From an uncultured Lachnospiraceae bacterium (GTDB lineage Bacteria > Bacillota > Clostridia > Lachnospirales > Lachnospiraceae), in contig CADBTX010000282.1 of assembly GCA_902797705.1 (NCBI GenBank), positions 1-7,280 on the forward strand: 7,280 nucleotides of DNA. The letters are read 5' to 3'. The position numbers were made by a program, and so were the translations under genes. Positions 1-5,975 of this stretch are shown here, piece after piece. Below the pieces are notes generated by a model. The model made no database searches, was not told the origin of the DNA, and worked only from the letters and a program-made list of their open reading frames with translations. Positions within the stretch are counted from its first letter, which is position 1. Every line of letters begins with the position of its first letter.

Positions 1-798
1 GCCACCACAGACTTTAATGCCTCATTTATCGATCCCATAGCCATGGGTACCGAACTCATCCTTCCGGTGGTGCTCTATGTGACCCACCGGCCTGCGGGAA
101 ATTCCGGGGATAACTTCAGTTTTACCAATACCACGAGAGCCTACATTTTTACCGGCTGCACCGTTATCGGCAAGGAGTACGGCGAACTGAACGCCGAAAG
201 GAGCGGTCTCCTTACGGATGTGACCACCATAGCCTACCGTGAGCTTATGGTAATGAATACATTAAATCCTGCCTGGGAAGGCGGAGAACAGTGGAAATAC
301 GATGGTACGGTCGCAGGTGCGGGAAAGGCCCATACGGAAAACCGGAAAGTAGGCAAATCCAAAACAGAAATGGAAGAAACAGCCTCCCTTTGGAAGTATG
401 ACGGAAAGACCGTAAAGGGCGGAGGAACCAGCCACGACGATAATAAGAAGCCGGGCGGAACTCCCCCCGCTCCCTCACTCTGGGAGTATGACGGAAAGAC
501 CGTAAAGGGCGGAGGAACCAGCCACGACATGAATAAGAAGCCGGGCGGAACCCCTCCCACTCCCTCACTCTGGGAGTACGACGGAAAGACCGTAAAGGGC
601 GGAGGAACCAGCCACGACACGAATAAGAAGCCGGGCGGAACCCCTCCAGCTCCCTCACTTTGGGAGTACGACGGAAAGACCGTAAAAGGCGGAGGTACCC
701 CCCACAATACAAATAAGAAGGAGGGCGGGACTCCTCCCACTCCCTCCATCTGGCCTCCTACAAGAAGGGCTTTAATGGCCAATGAACTTATGAAGTGA
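1..798 (+). CDS. Probable tail-tube-like CIS structural protein with C-terminal 30-residue repeats (5' partial)
   Basis: The frame is open from base 1, so the true start lies upstream; 265 residues are visible before TGA at 796-798. The first ~95 residues look like a folded beta-rich domain. The stretch around 96-235 (GCTVIGKEYGELNAE, then a Thr-rich segment and AYRELMV) has the pattern of contractile tail-tube and virion proteins, where a specificity strand is followed by a conserved 'ia.reL' strand; this is a weak, remembered resemblance. From about base 286 the protein becomes hydrophilic, Gly/Pro/Lys-rich and repetitive, and it ends in a short tail (PPTRRALMANELMK). Its place just before the Afp7-, Afp8- and Afp9-like genes fits the tube position of eCIS clusters. 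It could instead be a baseplate adaptor. That it is coding is near certain; the tube assignment is tentative. The stop is 24 nt before the next start. Confidence 0.55.
   Translation, partial: ATTDFNASFIDPIAMGTELILPVVLYVTHRPAGNSGDNFSFTNTTRAYIFTGCTVIGKEYGELNAERSGLLTDVTTIAYRELMVMNTLNPAWEGGEQWKYDGTVAGAGKAHTENRKVGKSKTEMEETASLWKYDGKTVKGGGTSHDDNKKPGGTPPAPSLWEYDGKTVKGGGTSHDMNKKPGGTPPTPSLWEYDGKTVKGGGTSHDTNKKPGGTPPAPSLWEYDGKTVKGGGTPHNTNKKEGGTPPTPSIWPPTRRALMANELMK
385..744 (+). repeat. Four in-frame 90-bp tandem repeats (30 residues each)
   Basis: Units begin at 385, 475, 565 and 655 and are exactly 90 bp, so each adds 30 residues in frame. The core reads W-[KE]-YDGKTVKGGGT, then H-[DN]-x-NKK, GGTPP-[AT]-P and S-[LI]. 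Units 2 and 3 are almost identical in DNA. Unit 4 is the most diverged (TSHD becomes TPHN, KKPGG becomes KKEGG). A degenerate 33-residue unit with its Trp codon at 292 precedes them (EQWKYDG, then GAGKAH and NRK), and a truncated fifth begins at 745 (SIWPP). The unit is polar, rich in Gly, Lys, Pro and Thr, with one Trp-x-Tyr pair, and is probably extended or disordered. DNA identity this high suggests recent expansion by slippage or recombination. Confidence 0.97.
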
Positions 799-810
799 TC
801 ACAGACATAA

Positions 811-816
811 AAGGAG
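811..816 (+). promoter_or_regulatory. Shine-Dalgarno site that decides a TTG start
   Basis: AAGGAG ends 6 nt before TTG at 823. The next in-frame ATG is at residue 34 (base 922) and lacks a comparable site, so TTG is the better start for the 689-residue protein. Confidence 0.8.
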
Positions 817-822
817 AAGGTT

Positions 823-2892
823 TTGCTTATATTAAAGGCTCCCATCGGGCTGAAAAACAGAACAGACTATATCAGTGCCGATGATTCCTTTTATAACAGG
901 ATAAGCGCCAATTACTCCCTGATGGGGTCCGATATAGGTACGGCGGATCTTCTCCATGCCTTTACCAGTCCTCCGGAGATCTTTATCGGGGAAGGTGACA
1001 TCACCACGGTATCCGGGGATACCTTTATAAACAGCAGAAACGAAGAAAAACTTAATATAATAAATAACCTCTTAAACCGGATAATAGTAAACGCAGATAT
1101 GCCCTTAACCTATCAGGACAGGGTGTATATAAGCGACGTGCTCTATAAGATCGGTATCAGGAATGACGAACGATTCATGAATGAGGTTCGCCGCATAAGG
1201 ATGGAAAGTGAGGAAAGCAATAATTTCATCACCGAGGTCCTGACCCGGGGTGAGGAAGCAAGGGACGTGGCCTTAAGGCAGTACGTCAATTCATTTCTCC
1301 GGAATATCGAGAGGAATGATTCGCCTCTTACGCAGAAACTGAGAGAGACCTACCTTAGCCGTGAGATAACAGACCGCCTCCATACCGGGGCCATATATCA
1401 GATACTTGCGAATTTCAATACGGGCTTAAGGAACGATTATATCTCCAGGAACGAGTTCCAGCTTTCGGAGCAGGTGATCAACGCCAGAGAGATGCTCTCC
1501 GAACGGCTTATGGAAAGGATCACAGGCGAAAGGGGAGAACTCATCTACAGGAATGACAATATTTACGAAGAGGAATTCCTGTCGGAGGAGCATGAGGATA
1601 ATACGGTAAGTAACGAGATAACTGCCGCAGTTCTTCTGGATATGGTCAGGAATCTCTATGCCACAGGCTATGAGAGGGTGGAGAATGACAACCGGAAATG
1701 GATGGAATTCAGGGATATCTTCTATAATTCCTCCGAAAACACCCTTATGAGGCTTAAGTATATTACAAGCGAATCCTTTACGGAAAGGCTCAGGGAGACA
1801 GAGAGGGTAAGCGCCGAGATAGAGTTCCCTGAGGCGGAAACAGTGGAGGAGAGTCCTGAGGACGCAAGAAAGAGAGAGGAAAATATGCTCATCCGCTCAC
1901 TTCAGGAGATAAACGAGCGGAATGTAAGGAATCTTGAAAAATACAGGCGTATGATCTCTGTTCTTGACAGGGTAAGGGACAGAAGGTCAAGGGGTAACGG
2001 AGAAAACCTCACCATGGACGCCGCAAGGGAGATGCTAAGACACGATACAAATCCCCTTGAGATAATAAAAAACAGGGAGGAAGACGCCGGAGAAACAAGT
2101 GAAATGGTCTTCCGTGAGATAGAAAGGCTCTTCCCTGAGGAATATGAGCATATAAACGAGATACTTAGCCAGTATTCCAATTCTGTACAAAACAGCAATA
2201 TACAGAATACCGATATTTCAAACCTCATCACGGATATAGAGAGCATAAACCTGGAAAACAGAAAGAGGGAACTGATCCTTAGGGACAGGGAGAGCTTAAG
2301 CCGTGAGGAATTAAGAGAATTAAACGAGCTTCTGGAAAGAGACCGGGTCATAGAAGAGATGAACCGGGAGACCGTGAGAGAAATAGAGGAGGGCAGAGAC
2401 CTTACCCATAATACGGTGCAGAGAGAGCTCTTAGAGGAGATAAGGAACAGGGAAGAAGAAAGCGAGACCTTAGAGCGAATAAGGGAGCGTTCCATTGAGG
2501 TAAGCACTGAGATAGAGAAGGTAAGGGACAGAGGAAGAGCTGCGGCTCCGGCATCAGGAGGAGGAAACTATGATGTGCCGGGTGCGGAGATAGTACATAA
2601 GTCCAATGAGACCATTACCCGGGAAGAGATAGAGGAAACCTTAAACGAATTTAAGAAGAACGCTGAAGTAAACAAAAATGTCAGTGAAAGAAGCAGCGAA
2701 AACACGGCGGTAAACAGAAATGTGGTAAGAACCTCGGAAGAGAGCATAAATCACATAACGGACCGCCAGATAGATGACATTCAGGCCCTTATAGACCGGG
2801 GAGTCCGGGGCAGGATGGAGACTATTTCAAATGAAGTCATGAGGCGGCTTGAAAAGCGCCTCCAGAATGAAAAGAGCAGGAGAGGTATCTGA
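823..2892 (+). CDS. Large Glu/Arg/Asn-rich helical protein of the CIS cluster, function unknown
   Basis: I do not recognise this 689-residue protein. It starts at TTG behind a strong ribosome binding site. It has no cysteine, a single Trp (residue 293), and far more Arg than Lys. Residues 1-70 are mixed and less charged and may form a small folded domain. Most of 75-570 is predicted helix with dense Glu/Arg alternation, strongest at about 345-380 and 475-570, consistent with coiled coil. A flexible linker (AAAPASGGG, about 573-581) follows, then another polar helical stretch, and finally a basic amphipathic end (MRRLEKRLQNEKSRRG, 673-688). No signal peptide or membrane segment is seen. Its place between the tube-like gene and the Afp7-like pair matches the much smaller Afp6. 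Its length and helicity would suit a tape measure, scaffold or internal cargo, but none of these is shown. The stop overlaps the next start by 1 nt (TGATG). Confidence 0.9.
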   Translation: MLILKAPIGLKNRTDYISADDSFYNRISANYSLMGSDIGTADLLHAFTSPPEIFIGEGDITTVSGDTFINSRNEEKLNIINNLLNRIIVNADMPLTYQDRVYISDVLYKIGIRNDERFMNEVRRIRMESEESNNFITEVLTRGEEARDVALRQYVNSFLRNIERNDSPLTQKLRETYLSREITDRLHTGAIYQILANFNTGLRNDYISRNEFQLSEQVINAREMLSERLMERITGERGELIYRNDNIYEEEFLSEEHEDNTVSNEITAAVLLDMVRNLYATGYERVENDNRKWMEFRDIFYNSSENTLMRLKYITSESFTERLRETERVSAEIEFPEAETVEESPEDARKREENMLIRSLQEINERNVRNLEKYRRMISVLDRVRDRRSRGNGENLTMDAAREMLRHDTNPLEIIKNREEDAGETSEMVFREIERLFPEEYEHINEILSQYSNSVQNSNIQNTDISNLITDIESINLENRKRELILRDRESLSREELRELNELLERDRVIEEMNRETVREIEEGRDLTHNTVQRELLEEIRNREEESETLERIRERSIEVSTEIEKVRDRGRAAAPASGGGNYDVPGAEIVHKSNETITREEIEETLNEFKKNAEVNKNVSERSSENTAVNRNVVRTSEESINHITDRQIDDIQALIDRGVRGRMETISNEVMRRLEKRLQNEKSRRGI

Positions 2893-3767
2893 TGGCATTT
2901 GATAAAATGATGCAGAACCTGGGCCGGGGTATCACCGGAAACGCTGTGAAGGCAGTGCTTTGTATCAGGTCACCTGAGGCTGCAAAAAAAGAAAACGTTC
3001 CGGATAAGACCAGAGCGGCGGAGGAGATGGAAAAGGCCATTAAGGATGTTAACGCCGTTAACGATTCCCTTATGAAGAGGGCCGAGAAGTCCTTAAACGG
3101 AAAGGCAGATTCCGCCACCTATTCGGATGTAAAGGCCATTGCGGAGAAAAACAGGTACATTGCCCTGGAGGTACAGTTTAACCCCTCATCTCTCCGATTA
3201 AGTACCACAGCGGGTATGCAGACCAAGTACGGTGATGACATAACGGACCTTACCATGCAGACGGTCCCTACCCCTGCAGCTACGGATCTTTCCTTTGAGC
3301 TCCTCTTTGATGATGTGAACAGTCAGGACGCCTATATGCTGGAGGGAAACGTCGCTACCAATTTCTCTGTCGGAAACCTTTACCAGACAGGTAAGGATGC
3401 CGTCAGAAAGCTTTCCCGTGACAAGTACAGCGTTCAGAGGCAGATGGACGGCCTCATGGCCATGCTCTCCATTGACAGCGCGAGAAACGTTATCTTCTTC
3501 TGGGCGGATATGAGCTTCAGAGGAGAGGTGACGGCTTTAAGCAATACCTATACCATGTTCAATAAAGACGGCTATCCCATAAGGGGAAGAGTGGGAATGA
3601 CCATCAGACAGGGTGACGGCTCCGACGGCGCCGACCCCAGAGAATCGGTATTTAAGTATAACGAGGCCTATTGGAAAAAGGCATTTGACAGGATATTCTC
3701 CGACAAGATCCCGGGGAGCGGTGGAGGGATCTTAAGCAATAACAATCTCTTGAATCTTAAATTATGA
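2892..3767 (+). CDS. Afp7-like CIS tube/baseplate protein, copy 1 (no LysM)
   Basis: This 291-residue protein matches the N-terminal 'CIS tube' family typified by Afp7, which sits at the tube-to-baseplate junction. The family signatures are visible: VQFNPSSLRLS (94-104), LSFELLFDD (133-141), and the C-terminal core with FFWADMSFRGEV (202-213) then TMFNKDGYPIRGRV (221-234). In most relatives the tryptophan motif reads F-x-WG; here it is WAD. Afp7 has a LysM domain after the core. Here only about 55 residues follow and they end in a Gly/Asn/Leu-rich tail (GSGGGILSNNNLLNLKL), so LysM is absent. Residues 1-90 are a charged helical extension without the family motifs. ATG at 2892 overlaps the previous stop and has AGGAGAGG at 2878-2885, 6 nt upstream. 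A divergent paralogue lies 10 nt downstream. Confidence 0.85.
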   Translation: MAFDKMMQNLGRGITGNAVKAVLCIRSPEAAKKENVPDKTRAAEEMEKAIKDVNAVNDSLMKRAEKSLNGKADSATYSDVKAIAEKNRYIALEVQFNPSSLRLSTTAGMQTKYGDDITDLTMQTVPTPAATDLSFELLFDDVNSQDAYMLEGNVATNFSVGNLYQTGKDAVRKLSRDKYSVQRQMDGLMAMLSIDSARNVIFFWADMSFRGEVTALSNTYTMFNKDGYPIRGRVGMTIRQGDGSDGADPRESVFKYNEAYWKKAFDRIFSDKIPGSGGGILSNNNLLNLKL

Positions 3768-3777
3768 GGTTTGATAA

Positions 3778-4686
3778 ATGGGAGTAATGGATTCCATTGG
3801 CAAAAATTTAGGTCAGAATGTTCTCGGGTTTACGGAAAAGGCGTTGATCGAAGTCATCGATATGCGCGACAGGGCCATTAATGAGGAAGAGGCTGTTCCT
3901 GTAAGGAAGAACCTTCCGGGACAGAGGGCACAGATCGGTAATACCACTGCCATGGCTGACGCCGGCTGGGTACAGGAGCAGATGGATTCCATTGCCGCAG
4001 AGGGAGGAATGAAATCCGTGGCGGGAGATTTCCGCGGAGTAAAGCCGAAGTATTTCAGGGTACAGTTTAACCCCAATACCTTAAGGCTTTCCGGACACAG
4101 CGGAGGTCTTGTAAAATCTTCCTCCTATAAGCCGAAGACCGGGGAAAATAAGCAGGAAGGCGAAAACGCTGAAGAGGGCCAGAACCAGGAGAAGGGTGAC
4201 GGCGGACTGGAATATAAAGAGGGTAAGACCTATATCGACTTCAGTGTTTCACTGTTTTTTGATAAGGTGGATCCGATGGACGCTTTTATGGAGGATAAGG
4301 TGCAGCTCGCATCCCTGACCAATCTGGGAAAGGGTATCGCAAAGGGAGCCATGAGCTTAGCCGGTAAAAAGAGCAATACCGTTCAGCCTGAGGTGGAGGG
4401 ACTCATAGCGGCCCTTAGAGACAAGCACACGAGGCTTATAACCTTCCACTGGGGGGACTTTAACTATACCGGCATCTTAAGGAGCGTGAATGCGGTTTAC
4501 TCCATGTTTAATATTAACGGAGAGCCAATAAGGGCCTCGGTGGATCTCAATATGACCTGCGCCGATTCCGAGATCGCCCAGAAGTCCGTTACCGCCTGGA
4601 ACAATATCTATTACAACGCCTTCAAGAAGGGCAGCGAGAGCTTTGTTAAGACGTCGCAGAAGGTTCAGAGCCTTGTAAATATCTGA
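3778..4686 (+). CDS. Afp7-like CIS tube/baseplate protein, copy 2 (no LysM)
   Basis: A 302-residue paralogue of the preceding protein with the same motif order: VQFNPNTLRLS (95-105), IDFSVSLFFD (153-162), FHWGDFNYTGIL (223-234) and MFNINGEPIRASVDL (243-257). It keeps the standard WG that copy 1 has lost. A charged low-complexity insertion at about 118-147, rich in Gly, Glu, Gln and Lys, sits between the first two motifs and is probably a surface loop. No LysM domain follows the core; the last ~45 residues are helical. The pair probably fills two stacked or different junction rings between inner tube and spike hub. ATG at 3778 has GAGG at 3766-3769, overlapping the previous stop; Met4 is a less likely start. 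The stop is 5 nt before the next gene. Confidence 0.87.
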   Translation: MGVMDSIGKNLGQNVLGFTEKALIEVIDMRDRAINEEEAVPVRKNLPGQRAQIGNTTAMADAGWVQEQMDSIAAEGGMKSVAGDFRGVKPKYFRVQFNPNTLRLSGHSGGLVKSSSYKPKTGENKQEGENAEEGQNQEKGDGGLEYKEGKTYIDFSVSLFFDKVDPMDAFMEDKVQLASLTNLGKGIAKGAMSLAGKKSNTVQPEVEGLIAALRDKHTRLITFHWGDFNYTGILRSVNAVYSMFNINGEPIRASVDLNMTCADSEIAQKSVTAWNNIYYNAFKKGSESFVKTSQKVQSLVNI

Positions 4687-4691
4687 TCGTC

Positions 4692-5855
4692 ATGGCTGAT
4701 TTTGATGTTAATGATCTGAAAACTAAATATGAGCAGTTCAATTCACCCATTATAGTTGTATATGTGAACGGCACAAAGCTGGATCCGGATACATCGGATG
4801 TGCTTATTAGAAGGGCTGAAGTGGAGCTGGTGAGCGGTTTTGAGGCAGCCATCGCGGAGATTTCCCTGGTGGGTGTCTTCGATCAGAAGTTAAAAGCCTT
4901 TAAGACCGACAAGATAAAGAATTTTATCCTTCTCGGGTCCACCGTGGTGCTTTCCCTTGGCTACGGCACCAGTGTAAGAGAGGTTTTCAGGGGATTTATA
5001 GCCAGGGTCCACTTTGTGGCCCAGGATGATGTCCCGGTGATCCAGCTTACCTGTATGGACATAAAAGGAAACCTGATGGCGGACCGGCATTCGAAGAGGC
5101 TGAAGTCCAGATATTATTCCGATGCAGTGAAGGAGATACTGGATCAGAACGCCCTGTTTAAGGCAAAGGATTCCCAGGGAGGCGATTTTATCACCTCTGT
5201 CATCGATGATACTCCCGATAAGCCAAAGGGCCAGGGAGAAGGCGGCGGAGGCGAGAGCAAGACCGATGACGTCAGGGTTGAAATGGTGGAGGAGAGCGAC
5301 TATGAATTCATAGTGAAGGCCGCGAGAAAGTTCAATTTTGAGTTTTTCACCGTGGGCGGAAACCTCTACTTCTCGGAAGCGAAGAAGAATACGGATATAC
5401 TTATCGAACTGTCCTTAGGCCTGGGACTTCAGGGGCTGGATGTGGGATATGATATCACCGGCCTTGTGAGAAAGGTGGAGGTCAGGAACGTGGATCCGGA
5501 TCAGGGGGATTTTGTCGGAAAGACCATGAAATTAAAGTCCACCATATCCATGGGAAATAAGGCCAGTGAATATGTGGAAGGGCAGTCCATGGTGTACATA
5601 GACCCTACTGTGAGGAATAAGGAAGAGGCAGAGTACAGGGCAAATTACCTGTCAGAGGTGGTGAATTACAGGCTTGGCAGCATAAGGGCGGATGCTGTGG
5701 GGCTTCCGGAGCTGGTTCCCGGCAGGTTCATTACTTTAAGGGATATGGGAAAGCCTGTTGACAATACCTTTTATCTCACAAGAGTGAGACATACCTACAC
5801 TCTTTCCGAATTCACCACGGTTATCGAGGGAGTGGCAAATAATATAGTGAAATAG
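4692..5855 (+). CDS. gp27/gpD-like spike hub protein (N-terminal half of VgrG/Afp8)
   Basis: This 387-residue protein belongs to the phage late-control D / gp27-like hub family, which forms the trimeric ring linking the inner tube to the needle. N-terminal barrel strands are at about 18-110 (IIVVYVNGTKL, VLSLGYG, EVFRGFIARV). A helical segment at 140-165 follows. The typical 'sDyeFi..aArkf.fEff' block is at 202-219, followed by GGNLYF. The second barrel has YRANYLSEVV (315-324) and the characteristic end GLPELVPGRFITL (337-349) and YLTRVRHTY (361-369). A Gly/Asp/Lys-rich linker occupies about 173-192. There is no OB fold or beta-helix; these are in the next gene, so the VgrG-type fusion is split. 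No clear Shine-Dalgarno site precedes ATG 4692. With a 5-nt gap, translation is probably coupled to the upstream gene. Confidence 0.9.
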   Translation: MADFDVNDLKTKYEQFNSPIIVVYVNGTKLDPDTSDVLIRRAEVELVSGFEAAIAEISLVGVFDQKLKAFKTDKIKNFILLGSTVVLSLGYGTSVREVFRGFIARVHFVAQDDVPVIQLTCMDIKGNLMADRHSKRLKSRYYSDAVKEILDQNALFKAKDSQGGDFITSVIDDTPDKPKGQGEGGGGESKTDDVRVEMVEESDYEFIVKAARKFNFEFFTVGGNLYFSEAKKNTDILIELSLGLGLQGLDVGYDITGLVRKVEVRNVDPDQGDFVGKTMKLKSTISMGNKASEYVEGQSMVYIDPTVRNKEEAEYRANYLSEVVNYRLGSIRADAVGLPELVPGRFITLRDMGKPVDNTFYLTRVRHTYTLSEFTTVIEGVANNIVK

Positions 5856-5861
5856 ATCGTG

Positions 5862-5917
5862 TCATCCCCCGCCTTCCCCCTTTCAAGGGGGAAGGTGTCA
5901 GCGAAGCTGACGGATGA
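5862..5917. repeat. Palindromic repeat, full unit with a three-way-junction fold
   Basis: Three nested inverted repeats are present. A perfect 11-bp stem (CCTTCCCCCTT, 5872-5882, with its complement at 5885-5895) has a 2-nt loop. A second hairpin is GTCAGC (5897-5902), GAA, GCTGAC (5906-5911). An outer stem pairs TCATCC (5862-5867) with GGATGA (5912-5917) around both. The DNA or RNA could fold as a three-way junction. It lies wholly between the hub and spike genes. From memory it resembles short palindromic repeats dispersed in gut Clostridia; copy number in this genome is unknown. Confidence 0.85.
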
Positions 5918-5924
5918 GGGTTTA

Positions 5925-5945
5925 GGAAGGTCTGACGGATGAGGG
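5925..5945. repeat. Truncated second copy of the palindromic repeat
   Basis: GGAAGGT (5925-5931) is joined directly to CTGACGGATGAGGG (5932-5945). The same two blocks in the full unit (5890-5896 and 5907-5920) are separated by 10 nt (5897-5906). This copy therefore lacks exactly the left arm and loop of the second hairpin. Confidence 0.85.
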
Positions 5946-5950
5946 GTGCA

Positions 5951-5975
5951 TGTCAGCCCACCTGACGGATGAGGG
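5951..5975. repeat. Third repeat copy, hairpin arms kept and loop changed, overlapping the spike gene start
   Basis: These 25 nt align with 5896-5920. The arms GTCAG (5952-5956) and CTGAC (5962-5966) and the tail GGATGAGGG are identical; only the 5-nt loop differs (CCCAC instead of CGAAG). The ATG inside GGATGAGGG is the first possible start of the next gene. Confidence 0.85.

Noticed and set aside
385..744. Choline-binding or cell-wall-binding repeats
   Set aside because: The Trp-x-Tyr-Asp-Gly opening is superficially similar, but those repeats are about 20 residues with GW and WYY motifs. Here the period is 30 and the rest is Lys/Gly/Pro-rich.
799..822. Promoter between the first two genes
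   Set aside because: Only 24 nt, taken up by the ribosome binding site; no -35/-10 pair is visible.
234..845. Long minus-strand open frames opposite the tandem repeats (234-845 and 245-712)
   Set aside because: They are repetitive only because the plus-strand repeats are. They match no family, lack ribosome binding sites, and lie opposite a well-supported gene.
1902..2507. Minus-strand frame rich in Ser and Leu opposite the large helical gene
   Set aside because: It is what results from reading Glu/Arg codons (GAG, AGG, AGA) backwards. The plus frame has a ribosome binding site and overlaps the next gene in the usual operon manner.
5872..5895. Strong hairpin after the hub gene as a rho-independent terminator
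   Set aside because: The stem is GC-rich and perfect, but no T-run follows on either strand. It belongs to a larger three-stem repeat unit, and the operon continues in the same direction.
5907..5975. Small CRISPR-like array (14-bp repeat at 5907, 5932 and 5962)
   Set aside because: The repeat is too short, spacing is uneven (25 and 30 nt), and the 'spacers' are parts of the same palindromic element.
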